DNA of 35,249 bases from Bacteroidota bacterium (GTDB lineage: Bacteria > Bacteroidota > Bacteroidia > Cytophagales > Cyclobacteriaceae), in assembly GCA_027592755.1 (NCBI GenBank), contig JAQCLE010000031.1, positions 1 to 35,249 on the forward strand, read 5' to 3'. Below are positions 25,213 to 34,046 of the stretch, piece by piece; position 1 is the stretch's first letter; each line of letters starts with the position of its first letter. The notes beneath the pieces are model-generated. The model was given only the letters and a program-made list of their open reading frames with translations. It had not been told where the DNA came from and made no database searches. Position numbers and translations under genes: made by a program.

Positions 25213-26603
25213 TGCACTTTTGGCTGAATACTCGCTAACATGGTACCTTCTGCCACAAGACTGCTTCCAACCCAGGCATAGCCTTTCATTTTTGCTAAAC
25301 CTCTTCTAATCGGGGCAAGCAATTCACATTTAATGATCATTTGATCTCCGGGAACGACCATTTTTCTAAACTTTATGCCATCTAGGCCAAGGAAGAATGT
25401 TAGATAATTTTCCGGGTCTTCATAAGTATTCATCACCAAAATACCGCCTACCTGAGCAATTGCTTCTACGATTAATACGCCTGGCATCACAGGTTTTCCT
25501 GGGAAGTGGCCCTGGAAAAAAGGTTCATTTATAGAGACATTTTTTAGTCCGCATACTGTCTCTGAATCAAGATGAAATATTTTATCAACCATCAGGAATG
25601 GGTACCGGTGTGGGAGCATTTCCATAATTCCCTGAACATCGTAAAGTGGAGGAGTTTTAGGATCATAAACCGGGATGTCCTCCTTCTTTACAGATTCCAT
25701 AGCTTTCTTTAACATTTTGGTAAAAGCTATGTTTGATGAATGGCCTGGTCGGGCGGCCAAGACCTGTGCTTTTAGCGGGCGGCCTAATAACGCTATGTCA
25801 CCCATAAGATCTAATAGTTTATGCCTTGCTGGTTCGTTTTTATAGCGTAATTTGATATTGTTAAGAATTCCTTTGCCATTGACCTCAACTTTTGGCTGGT
25901 TAAATAATTTGGCCAATTCGTCAAGTTTATTTCTATCCACTTTTTTATCAACTATGACGATGGCATTGTTCAGATCCCCACCCCTAATAAGCCCTTCTTT
26001 ATGCAATTCTTCTATCTCATGTAAAAAACAAAAGGTTCTGCTATCGCCAATCTCCCTAGAGAAGTTTCCGATCTGGTTCAGAGAAGCATGCTGACTTCCT
26101 AAAACCGGGGAGTTGTAGTCAATCATAACTGTGATTCTGAAATCATCAAGGGGCATGGCCGCGATTTCAACGTCGTTTTCATTGTCCCGATAGATTATTC
26201 CCTCCGGTACCTCGAAAAAGTTTCGGTGCACATTTTGGGTTTCAAATCCCGCCTTTTCAAGGGCCTCAATGAACATGCGAGCACTTCCATCCATAATCGG
26301 AGGTTCAGGGCTATCAAGAGAGATAAGAATGTTGTCTATTTCCAATCCGGCTACCGCGGCCATCACGTGTTCCACCGTTGCAATTCTTACCCCGTTTTGT
26401 TCTAATGTTGTACCTCTCGAAATATCCACAACATTGTCAACATCCGCATCAATTAAGGGTTGCCCATCTACGTCAAGTCGTTGAAATTTTATTCCGTGAT
26501 TTGGATTCGCCGGATTGAAGGTCATTTTGACTTTTTTACCGGAATGTAGACCCACTCCTGATACTGTCACTGGAGCCTTTATAGTCTGCTGCTTTATGTT
26601 CAT
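25209..26603 (-). CDS. lpxC/fabZ: bifunctional LpxC deacetylase / FabZ dehydratase
   Basis: A 464-residue fusion typical of Bacteroidota. Residues 1 to about 300 are LpxC, the zinc UDP-3-O-acyl-GlcNAc deacetylase that commits to lipid A, with zinc ligands His79 (TVEHVMAA), His261 and Asp265 (HKLLDLMGD) and a further catalytic His288 (RPGHSSN). Residues about 320-464 are FabZ, the 3-hydroxyacyl-ACP dehydratase, with LPHRYPFLMVD, catalytic His366 in FQGHFPGKPVMPG and Glu380. Joining the two enzymes puts lipid A commitment and fatty-acid elongation, which compete for the same acyl-ACP, in one protein. It heads the operon with lpxA. Confidence 0.97.
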   Translation of the reverse strand: MNIKQQTIKAPVTVSGVGLHSGKKVKMTFNPANPNHGIKFQRLDVDGQPLIDADVDNVVDISRGTTLEQNGVRIATVEHVMAAVAGLEIDNILISLDSPEPPIMDGSARMFIEALEKAGFETQNVHRNFFEVPEGIIYRDNENDVEIAAMPLDDFRITVMIDYNSPVLGSQHASLNQIGNFSREIGDSRTFCFLHEIEELHKEGLIRGGDLNNAIVIVDKKVDRNKLDELAKLFNQPKVEVNGKGILNNIKLRYKNEPARHKLLDLMGDIALLGRPLKAQVLAARPGHSSNIAFTKMLKKAMESVKKEDIPVYDPKTPPLYDVQGIMEMLPHRYPFLMVDKIFHLDSETVCGLKNVSINEPFFQGHFPGKPVMPGVLIVEAIAQVGGILVMNTYEDPENYLTFFLGLDGIKFRKMVVPGDQMIIKCELLAPIRRGLAKMKGYAWVGSSLVAEGTMLASIQPKVQ

Positions 26604-26664
26604 GAGAAATCCTTGAAAACTTAATTCGTGCCTAAATGAAAACTCGTTGAGTTGTAAAAGGCAT

Positions 26665-26672
26665 CAAAGTTA
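26665..26672 (-). promoter_or_regulatory. candidate -7 element upstream of lpxC/fabZ
   Basis: On the minus strand this reads TAACTTTG, an exact TAnnTTTG match about 60 bases before the lpxC/fabZ ATG. The 182-base gap to the HD gene otherwise holds no recognisable gene. A proper -33 TTTG is not seen. Confidence 0.35.
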
Positions 26673-26785
26673 GCATTTTTTAATAAAGAGTTATGCCCTT
26701 TGGTAGGCACGCAATAGATGAATTACAGCTATATAATGATTTCATTATCTGTTGTTTACATCTTGCGATTTGGAATTAATGGTGA

Positions 26786-28027
26786 TTAAGAAATATCAAA
26801 ATGGACTTCTTTTGGCCAACAGACATAGTGTTTTTTTACGATTTTTTTCATCGCTCTGATGTTTGGTAAATCCGCTGCTTCTGCGACGTCTATTACCTGA
26901 CCACTTCTCTGAAGGATTTTGATATGACCGGTGGCAATATATGCCGCATTGCTTACAGATCCAGCCGCCACACAAAATGATGCGTCATTTTTTGCCAGAC
27001 CCAGTGCTAATCCAATTTTGTCAATCAGGGCGCTAATCTTATCCTTATGAACAGGCTCACTTAAGAATCTTATTTGGAATAACTGCCTATTAATTAAGCC
27101 CTCACATAATCTTTTAAGGACTATATCACCCTGCTGGGCCCATTCTTTCATTGACCCAAGAATATCGGTGTCATCAAGAGAACAATACACATCCAACAAA
27201 GTGTTGTCCTTTGTAAAATCTTCAAAACCAAAATCCTTCGTCAACAAATATTTGATCGAGTTATTCGAACAGTGCAATTGCTCATTTTTTAATAAATAAC
27301 GGGCTCTTTCGATAACCTTAATGAGCATTTTTTCGGCACATACAGTGGTTTTATGCAAATAGACCTGCCAATACATCAGTCTTCTGGCACTCAAAAAATT
27401 TTCAATGCTGTATATGCCCTTTTCTTCCACCACGAGCTCATCATCAACAATATTGAGCATTTTAATGATGCGCTCTGATCCTATGGTTCCTTCCTGTACT
27501 CCGGTAAAAAAGCTATCTCTGCGGAGGTAATCGAGTCGGTCGATGTCCAGCTGACTGGAAACTAATTGGTTTAGGAATTTCCTGGGGTACTCATTCTTGA
27601 ACACCTGAAGAGCAAAATCCAGCTTACCATCAAAATCATGGTTGAGCCTTTCCATAATCAATATAGAAAGCTGCTCATGGGTGACTTTTTTTAATAATGT
27701 TTTTTCAAGGGTATGAGAAAATGGACCATGGCCAATGTCGTGTAAAAGAATCGCAATGAGAGCGGCTTCGTACTCACTGTCATAAATAAAATTCCCTTTT
27801 GATCGTAAAGTATCAAGAGTAGTCTTCATCAAATGCATCGCTCCAAGAGCATGATGGAAACGTGTATGAATGGCCCCGGGATATACCAATTCGGTAAGAC
27901 CCAATTGTTTAATTCTCCTGAGTCTTTGGAAATGGATATGTTCAATTATTTCAAATACCAGATCACTGGGAATTGTAATAAAGCCATAAATAGGATCGTT
28001 AATTAGTTTACGCTTATTTTGGAGCAT
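26786..28027 (-). CDS. HD-domain phosphohydrolase (dGTPase/SAMHD1-like)
   Basis: A 413-residue HD phosphohydrolase of the group related to SAMHD1 and deoxynucleoside triphosphate hydrolases. The N-terminus NDPIYGFITIP leads into the metal site: His59 in TRFHHALG, His96-Asp97 in LLHDIGHGPFSH, and the distal Asp in SQLDIDRLDYLRRDS. The C-terminal half is helical. Substrate and product are not known for this Bacteroidota subgroup. It is read in the same direction as lpxC/fabZ but lies upstream of it, with 182 bases between. In many relatives lpxD lies in that gap. Confidence 0.9.
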   Translation of the reverse strand: MLQNKRKLINDPIYGFITIPSDLVFEIIEHIHFQRLRRIKQLGLTELVYPGAIHTRFHHALGAMHLMKTTLDTLRSKGNFIYDSEYEAALIAILLHDIGHGPFSHTLEKTLLKKVTHEQLSILIMERLNHDFDGKLDFALQVFKNEYPRKFLNQLVSSQLDIDRLDYLRRDSFFTGVQEGTIGSERIIKMLNIVDDELVVEEKGIYSIENFLSARRLMYWQVYLHKTTVCAEKMLIKVIERARYLLKNEQLHCSNNSIKYLLTKDFGFEDFTKDNTLLDVYCSLDDTDILGSMKEWAQQGDIVLKRLCEGLINRQLFQIRFLSEPVHKDKISALIDKIGLALGLAKNDASFCVAAGSVSNAAYIATGHIKILQRSGQVIDVAEAADLPNIRAMKKIVKKHYVCWPKEVHFDIS

Positions 28028-28158
28028 TACAGCCTTTTTTATTATAATTCATATTACCCTGTAAATTAAATTCATTATACAGTTATGGGGAACCTTTGCT
28101 TGAATTTTTCATTCTTGCAGGTATGTTAGAAGTTTGATCGTAATTAAAAATTAGGAAC

Positions 28159-29718
28159 ATGCAGCAATACAAGATTCTTTGGGCCGATGATGAAATTGAT
28201 TTACTTAAGCCACATATATTGTTCCTAAACAATAAGGGTTATGACGTCACGCCAGTTAATAGCGGTGCAGATGCCCTCGATGAGATCGACCACAAGTATT
28301 TTGATATTGTTTTTCTTGATGAAAATATGCCAGGGATGACCGGCCTTGAAACCCTCAATTATATCAAGTCAACACATCCAAATTTACCGGTAGTGATGAT
28401 TACAAAGAACGAAGAAGAGCAGATTATGGAGGATGCCATAGGGTCAAAAATTGCTGATTATCTCATTAAGCCATTGAATCCTAACCAGATTCTACTTTCA
28501 GTTAAAAGAATTCTTGATAATAGAAGGCTTGTAAGTGAAAAGACAAACTTAAGCTATCAGCAGGACTTCAGAAACATCAGCATGGCATACAATGACTACA
28601 TGAACCACGAGGAATGGGTTGATGTTTACAAAAAGCTAGTTTACTGGGAGCTTGAAATTGATAATACAGACGACAAGAGTATGGCAATGGTTTTGGAGTC
28701 TCAAAAGGAAGAGGCTAATAAACATTTCACTCGGTTTATTGTAGATAACTATGAATCATGGTTGAATGATCCAAAATCTGAAAAACCTGTATTGTCGCAT
28801 CAACTAATGAAAGCTAAGGTGTTTCCTGAACTGACTGGAGGTATTCCTGTATTTTTTATTATAATTGATAACCTGAGATATGACCAATGGAAAGTCATTC
28901 AACCCATTGTACAGGAATCTTTCAACCTCGTGGATGAAGATAATTATTATTCTATTCTTCCCACCACAACGGCTTATGCCCGTAATTCCATTTTTTCAGG
29001 GTTGACTCCACTTGAGATGTCCCAGAAACACCCTGATATATGGGTTGGTGAAGATGAAGATGACAGAAAAAATAACTATGAGGATGAGTTTGTAAGGCGT
29101 CAGCTTAAAAGAAACAGGCTTGACATTAAATCTACTTATAACAAAATAATTCATACCAATCAAGGAAAACAATTGGTTGATAATTTCAACAATTTACTTG
29201 GCCAGGACCTCAACGTAATCGTGTACAACTTTGTGGACATGCTTTCACATGCGAGAACCGATCTCCAGATGATCAGGGAGCTTGCCCCTGATGAATCAGC
29301 CTATCGATCAATAACAAAGTCATGGTTTGTTCACTCCTCACTTCATGATTTACTTAAAAAAATAGCGGATAATAAAGCCAAAGTGATCATCACAACCGAT
29401 CATGGAACCATTCGGGTTAAACGACCATTTAAAATAGTTGGTGATAAAAATACCAATACAAACCTGCGTTATAAACAAGGCAAAAACCTTAATTACGATC
29501 AGAATAAGGTGTTTACCGTAAGAAATCCGGAACGGATATTTCTTCCCCGAACCAATGTATCAACGTCTTATGTCTTTTCTGTCGAGGACTACTTTTTTGC
29601 CTATCCCAACAATTATAACCATTATGTCAACTACTATAAAGACACCTTTCAGCATGGTGGCGTTTCCCTTGAGGAGATGATTCTTCCAATTGTCACCTTA
29701 AGTCCTAAAGGTTTCTAA
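28159..29718 (+). CDS. porX: PorX-type response regulator with PglZ domain (T9SS regulator)
   Basis: A 519-residue protein with an N-terminal receiver domain and a C-terminal PglZ (alkaline-phosphatase-superfamily) domain, the architecture of PorX, which controls type IX secretion and gliding with the sensor PorY and sigma factor SigP. The receiver has Asp10, Asp11, phosphoacceptor Asp54 (VFLDENMPGM), Thr82 and Lys104. The PglZ part has IIIDNLRYDQW with Asp237, the Thr nucleophile in LPTTTAYARN (about 270-271) and TTDHGT for zinc binding. Known PorX proteins show phosphodiesterase activity on cyclic oligonucleotides. Its stop overlaps the tsaE start by one base (TAATG), so porX, tsaE and the ald-like gene form an operon. 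Confidence 0.96.
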   Translation: MQQYKILWADDEIDLLKPHILFLNNKGYDVTPVNSGADALDEIDHKYFDIVFLDENMPGMTGLETLNYIKSTHPNLPVVMITKNEEEQIMEDAIGSKIADYLIKPLNPNQILLSVKRILDNRRLVSEKTNLSYQQDFRNISMAYNDYMNHEEWVDVYKKLVYWELEIDNTDDKSMAMVLESQKEEANKHFTRFIVDNYESWLNDPKSEKPVLSHQLMKAKVFPELTGGIPVFFIIIDNLRYDQWKVIQPIVQESFNLVDEDNYYSILPTTTAYARNSIFSGLTPLEMSQKHPDIWVGEDEDDRKNNYEDEFVRRQLKRNRLDIKSTYNKIIHTNQGKQLVDNFNNLLGQDLNVIVYNFVDMLSHARTDLQMIRELAPDESAYRSITKSWFVHSSLHDLLKKIADNKAKVIITTDHGTIRVKRPFKIVGDKNTNTNLRYKQGKNLNYDQNKVFTVRNPERIFLPRTNVSTSYVFSVEDYFFAYPNNYNHYVNYYKDTFQHGGVSLEEMILPIVTLSPKGF

Positions 29719-30167
29719 TGGAATTGATTGCGAGTCATCTTTCAGACCTCGTGTTGATTGCCCGCCAAATAATTGACTTTGCTGGAGATTATAAAATATG
29801 GATTATTAAGGGCGATCTAGGTGCAGGAAAAACAACGCTAATAAAATACCTCTGCGATGAAATGGATGTAGTGGATTCTGTAAGCAGTCCAACGTTTTCA
29901 TTAATCAATGAATATCAAACTGCCAAAGGTGAAACGATTTATCATTTTGATTTTTACCGAATTGAGACTGAAAAAGAGGCAGAAAATCTGGGTTCCGAAG
30001 AGTATTTCTATTCAGGTGAATTTTGTTTTGTAGAATGGCCTGAGAAAATTCCCAATCTTATTCCTGAGCAATACCTGGAAATATCCATTAATTTTATATC
30101 GAATAAGCGTAAATTTTACCTTACAAGGTATGGGTCAGAAGATATCCGGGATAGAGCAGTTGACTAA
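29718..30167 (+). CDS. tsaE: tRNA threonylcarbamoyladenosine biosynthesis ATPase TsaE
   Basis: A 149-residue TsaE, the small ATPase that works with TsaB and TsaD to make t6A37 in ANN-decoding tRNAs. The P-loop is GDLGAGKTT at 32-40, followed by the SSPTFSLINEY switch region and HFDFYRIE, with a conserved EWPEKIP near the end. Length and motifs are standard. The start overlaps the porX stop by one base and the 3' end overlaps the ald-like gene by 38 bases. TsaB and TsaD genes are not in the window. Confidence 0.95.
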   Translation: MELIASHLSDLVLIARQIIDFAGDYKIWIIKGDLGAGKTTLIKYLCDEMDVVDSVSSPTFSLINEYQTAKGETIYHFDFYRIETEKEAENLGSEEYFYSGEFCFVEWPEKIPNLIPEQYLEISINFISNKRKFYLTRYGSEDIRDRAVD

Positions 30168-31347
30168 AGCCAGTCTCTCACCTCAAGAATCCTTAGCAAA
30201 AGTTAAAAAGAGGAATTCATCATTATTTATTGGCATTCCGAAGGAACGCTCTCTTCAGGAAAATAGGGTATCCCTGAAACCGGAATCAGTAGCTATACTG
30301 GTTGGCCATGGACATGAGATAATCGTTGAATCAGGAGCTGGTAAGACCGCAAAATTTTCTGATCAGGAATACAGTGAAGCAGGTGCCCAGATACTTAGTT
30401 CAGCTAAAGAGGTTTTTGGTGCCAACCTGATACTCAAAGTTGAGCCCCCAACCCTGGACGAAATAAAATATATGAAGCCGGAATCTGCATTAATTTCTGC
30501 TTTTCAGACCGGTAAACAGACTCCACATTTTCTCAACGAACTAAATGCACGCAGGATCACGGCACTGGCATACGAGTTTATAGAAGACAAAGTGGGTGGA
30601 TTGCCTCTTGTGCGGTCAATGAGTGAGATTGCTGGAAGTACAGTAATGCTCATTGCGGCAGAGTATCTAAGTAGTGTAAGCAATGGCATGGGTGTAATCC
30701 TTGGAGGTGTTACGGGAGTCCCTCCAACAAAAGTCGTAATTATAGGAGCCGGCACTGTCGCCGAACACGCGGCCAGGGCATCACTGGGCCTTGGTGCCGA
30801 CATACGGATTTTTGATAACCATATTTACAAACTTCGCCGGATCAAGCACTTATTGGGACATCAGGTTTATACTTCAACCATTGATTCAGCAACACTGCAA
30901 ACTGCATTGAAAGATGCGGATGTTGTCATTGGGGCCCTGCGAGTTGAGGAAGGTAAAAGTATTTGTGTGATTACAGAAGACATGGTTTCGCAAATGAGAC
31001 CTGGATCAGTCATTATCGATGTGAGTATTGATCAGGGAGGGTGTTTTGAAACATCCGAAATGACAACTCATAAAAATCCAGTTTTTAGAAAGTATCATGT
31101 GATCCATTATTGTGTGCCCAATATCGCATCGCGAGTAGCCCGAACAGCAACGATTGCCCTGAGCAATATTTTTACTCCAATTGTATTGCAAGTAGCAGAT
31201 CATGGGGGAATTCAGAATATGATACTTTCTCAAACCTGGTTCATGAGGGGGGTATATACTTTCAAAGGCAATGTTACAAACCCACATATTGCGAGCAAAT
31301 TCAACATGAAACATCGTGATTTGAACTTGCTTATGGGTGCTTTTTAA
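30130..31347 (+). CDS. alanine dehydrogenase-like protein lacking key catalytic residues
   Basis: A 405-residue member of the alanine dehydrogenase/PNT family with about 30 extra N-terminal residues. The overall fold is preserved: ENRVSLKP, GGVTGVPPTKVVIIGAGTV, and IIDVSIDQGGCFE, with Asp301 conserved. Two residues that define alanine dehydrogenase are gone. The pyruvate-binding Lys (KVKEP in the 214-1326 copy) is Glu105 in KVEPP, and the catalytic His (TYFHFAS) is Gln126 in SAFQTGK. The third Gly of the cofactor loop is Ala211. It is translated from within the end of tsaE, so it belongs to the porX-tsaE operon. Genes named alanine dehydrogenase at this position in Bacteroidota may not be that enzyme; I infer a different or regulatory role. 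Confidence 0.85.
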   Translation: MGQKISGIEQLTKASLSPQESLAKVKKRNSSLFIGIPKERSLQENRVSLKPESVAILVGHGHEIIVESGAGKTAKFSDQEYSEAGAQILSSAKEVFGANLILKVEPPTLDEIKYMKPESALISAFQTGKQTPHFLNELNARRITALAYEFIEDKVGGLPLVRSMSEIAGSTVMLIAAEYLSSVSNGMGVILGGVTGVPPTKVVIIGAGTVAEHAARASLGLGADIRIFDNHIYKLRRIKHLLGHQVYTSTIDSATLQTALKDADVVIGALRVEEGKSICVITEDMVSQMRPGSVIIDVSIDQGGCFETSEMTTHKNPVFRKYHVIHYCVPNIASRVARTATIALSNIFTPIVLQVADHGGIQNMILSQTWFMRGVYTFKGNVTNPHIASKFNMKHRDLNLLMGAF

Positions 31348-32720
31348 TGGTCTAACCCCAATATGTCTTCCAGTCTGGTTGGGAGGTTCTTCTGCACCCA
31401 TTTTCGGTAATCCCCGTCATATCCTGTTTTTTGTTGCAATGCTGCTATCTTTTTATGAATACCTTGGATTACCTCTTCGGGCATAAATTCTTCTCTTTTT
31501 ATCTGTTCACCAATATGATCGACTTGCTCAGCGATATTATCTTCAGTTCCTCTTAACCATTTATCATAATCTTCCTCTTGCCAGTTAAGTTCGTTATTCA
31601 TGATTTCAAGGGATATTTCACGCCCGTGATCCAATGAATCTTTAATATTTCCTCTACCGGTTACCGCATTGCCTAACAGGTAAACATTTTTAAATCCTTC
31701 GAGTTGACAGGTCTTTTGATCTTTTATTTCAAATGTGGAACCGCTAAAAGGCATCCCCTCAATTTCTTCTGGGATACTACCTATCGATGAGATTATTAGT
31801 TCACTTCGATATTCTTCAAATTCACCGCTAGGAATCACCCGGCCACTTTCTATTCGTGTTTTCTCAAACCTGATACCTACCAGTTTGCCGTTTTCCACAA
31901 TCTTTTCTACTGGTGCATGACAAGGCACGAACTTGAAAAGGAATTTGCTCATAGCGTTTTCAAGTATTTTCAACGTCACTCTTTCAGCCTTTTCAATATT
32001 CTCCGGTGAGTCCTTTTCAACTGTTGAAAGTGGCATGTCTGCATCGCGGCGCCTGTAATAAAGTGTACAACCTTTCAATCCCAAATCGTCAAGTGTTAGA
32101 CCGTTGCTTTCAAGAACCTTGGCAATGCTCCGCTCAAGCTCAAGGAGATTCGTTTTTATTCCTCGGTCCTTAAGTGCATTTTCAACTGTCACAAACATCA
32201 AAGCCTTTACTACATCTATGGAAGCCAAACCACCACCAACCACGATCGCATTATCTTTAATGTCATATTGCTGGCCGTTAAATTCAGGTTCATGGTAGTG
32301 ATTGAACCAGTATATGAATGGGTTTTGGTTTATTAATCCTTTATCAATGTAGTCTTCGATAGCTTCAATCGGTAGTGGTCGATCCTTCCAGGCTCCAGTG
32401 GCTATTAGTACAGCAGTGAATCCCCAATTATTAACCAGGTCCTCAAATTTGATATCATCTCCTAAAGTGACTCCTGGTACAAAGCTGATGTTAGGATGAT
32501 CAATCTTGTCGTTAATCCGGCCTTCTTCCTTATCTCTGAGTTTTACATGCCATTTAGGAAGACCATCTTCTATTTTACCATAGGGAAGTAGGTTCTGTTC
32601 AAAAACAACTACTCTAAATCCTCTATGAACAAGCTGATTGGCGGCTTCAGAACCAGCCACAGATCCCCCAAAAACAGCTATGAAATGATGTCCTGAATGT
32701 TCGATAGAATTGGTCTCCAT
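31344..32720 (-). CDS. adrenodoxin-reductase-like FAD/NAD(P) oxidoreductase
   Basis: About 458 residues from ATG 32720; an in-frame TTG at 32744 is less likely. The fold is that of ferredoxin-NADP reductases of the adrenodoxin-reductase (FprA) and glutamate synthase small-subunit type. The FAD loop is at 18-23 (FGGSVAGSEAA, Ser in place of the middle Gly) with Glu41 ending the second strand. A PYGKIEDGLPKWH segment corresponds to the conserved loop of FprA. A second dinucleotide loop is VVGGGLASIDVVKAL, and VYLLGNAVTGRGNIKDSLDHG closes the FAD site. No Fe-S cluster domain is visible. Its redox partner is not in the window. It converges on the ald-like gene (4-base overlap). Confidence 0.85.
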   Translation of the reverse strand: METNSIEHSGHHFIAVFGGSVAGSEAANQLVHRGFRVVVFEQNLLPYGKIEDGLPKWHVKLRDKEEGRINDKIDHPNISFVPGVTLGDDIKFEDLVNNWGFTAVLIATGAWKDRPLPIEAIEDYIDKGLINQNPFIYWFNHYHEPEFNGQQYDIKDNAIVVGGGLASIDVVKALMFVTVENALKDRGIKTNLLELERSIAKVLESNGLTLDDLGLKGCTLYYRRRDADMPLSTVEKDSPENIEKAERVTLKILENAMSKFLFKFVPCHAPVEKIVENGKLVGIRFEKTRIESGRVIPSGEFEEYRSELIISSIGSIPEEIEGMPFSGSTFEIKDQKTCQLEGFKNVYLLGNAVTGRGNIKDSLDHGREISLEIMNNELNWQEEDYDKWLRGTEDNIAEQVDHIGEQIKREEFMPEEVIQGIHKKIAALQQKTGYDGDYRKWVQKNLPTRLEDILGLDH

Positions 32721-32815
32721 TAATTGCCATTTAGATAATGACAAAAGATAAAAATATTTTGGAAAGGAACCAATCCAAATAATAAAGTCAGAAAATTATA
32801 AGTCCAAATATCTTC

Positions 32816-34045
32816 CTATCCTTTTTGTCCAATTATTCTGATATGGGCTCGAATTGAATACACGAACACGAAAAAGGTAATAATACTGATATATACAAGA
32901 GAATACTCCATCACACCAAAAATACCCAAAAACATGAATGTGATAGAAAAAAAAGGCCTGCGACCTAATTCCTGTAGAACATTCATGACCTTTCCATACC
33001 AACCTGTATTCTCCTTAAAATCATAATCGATATTCAAAAGGGAACCCCCCCGATTGTATTTCAACAAATAGACATAAAGGCTGACGAGTGCTAGGATCGA
33101 AAAAATGACTCCAGCTATACTTGAGTAGACCACTAAATCACTCGGGTCACTTCGATAAACACCTATGACTAATCCCAGAAGTGTTGCTACATAGGTAATA
33201 TTATCGACGATTGTATCAATCCATTGACCGCGTTCTGAAGCCAGAAATTTAAGCCTGGCTATTTCTCCATCGCCAGCATCCAGCACAGCTAAAAGGTGGA
33301 ACATTATTCCGCCGATTAAGAAATTCTTGTCACCCCCTAATGAAAAGATGAACGCAGTGATGAGTCCCAGGATTCCGGTAAAGATTGTGTACTGGTTAGC
33401 AGTAACAGGGGTATGTCCCAGGAATCTTGTTATGAATAAAGATATCGGGCGATTAAAGGTTCTGGAAATAAACTCATCACTCGGCTGACGCAGGCTTCTG
33501 ATTAATCGACCTATGGCCTTATCCCTCGAGCTTTTATCCGGGATTGGTTCACAAACATATCGGCCTATGGATTGGGCAATTACTCTTTTGAAACCACTTG
33601 CTTCAAGATCTTTAATTGTTGTATTAAGATTGCTTGTAAAATCAGTAATTGATTTTCTAATCTTTTCGGGAATATAGACCACATAGTTATTCGGATCAGT
33701 TGCAACAACAATTCCCAAATCACCAGCTTCAATAATTTCCTTGATATATCGAGGAGTGATGAGTAGTGGTTCTGAAAGGAAGAGGATATCATCATCTGGT
33801 ATGTCCCCACGCTTATCCCGTAATTCGATCTCTGCCTGCCAGGGCCCTTTTCTATCAATTATTTCAGCAAAATTGCTTTGATTCTTGCCGCCGATAATTA
33901 TGATCTTTTGAATGCCTGCCGCTTGAAGTGATTTTAGCGTTCGCTCAAAAACAGTCATCCGGTAAATTTTTACCAGCGGTGAATTGAGCACCCTTTGTCC
34001 CTCGGTATTGAAAACTACCGCAACCGGTACCTGCTGATCAGACAT
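32816..34045 (-). CDS. nucleotidyltransferase-like / CDP-alcohol phosphotransferase fusion
   Basis: A 409-residue protein. The C-terminal membrane half has a perfect CDP-alcohol phosphotransferase motif: Asp256, Asp259-Gly260, Ala263-Arg264, Gly273, Asp277 and Asp281, so it should form a phosphodiester between a CDP-alcohol and a hydroxyl acceptor. It is preceded by NRPISLFITRFLGHTPVTAN, as in archaeal inositol-phosphate synthase relatives. The first 190 residues look like a sugar-nucleotide transferase fold with a degenerate signature (VVFNTEGQRVL instead of LAAGxGxRL). The architecture recalls bifunctional inositol-phosphate cytidylyltransferase/DIPP synthase. The gene begins one base after the end of the duplicated membrane protein. 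Substrates are unknown. Confidence 0.85.
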   Translation of the reverse strand: MSDQQVPVAVVFNTEGQRVLNSPLVKIYRMTVFERTLKSLQAAGIQKIIIIGGKNQSNFAEIIDRKGPWQAEIELRDKRGDIPDDDILFLSEPLLITPRYIKEIIEAGDLGIVVATDPNNYVVYIPEKIRKSITDFTSNLNTTIKDLEASGFKRVIAQSIGRYVCEPIPDKSSRDKAIGRLIRSLRQPSDEFISRTFNRPISLFITRFLGHTPVTANQYTIFTGILGLITAFIFSLGGDKNFLIGGIMFHLLAVLDAGDGEIARLKFLASERGQWIDTIVDNITYVATLLGLVIGVYRSDPSDLVVYSSIAGVIFSILALVSLYVYLLKYNRGGSLLNIDYDFKENTGWYGKVMNVLQELGRRPFFSITFMFLGIFGVMEYSLVYISIITFFVFVYSIRAHIRIIGQKG

Positions 34046-34046
34046 G

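Noticed and set aside
214..31347. A recent duplication of ald explaining the two copies.
   Set aside because: The copies are far apart, differ at catalytic positions and in N-terminal length, and have different neighbours, so they are old paralogues.
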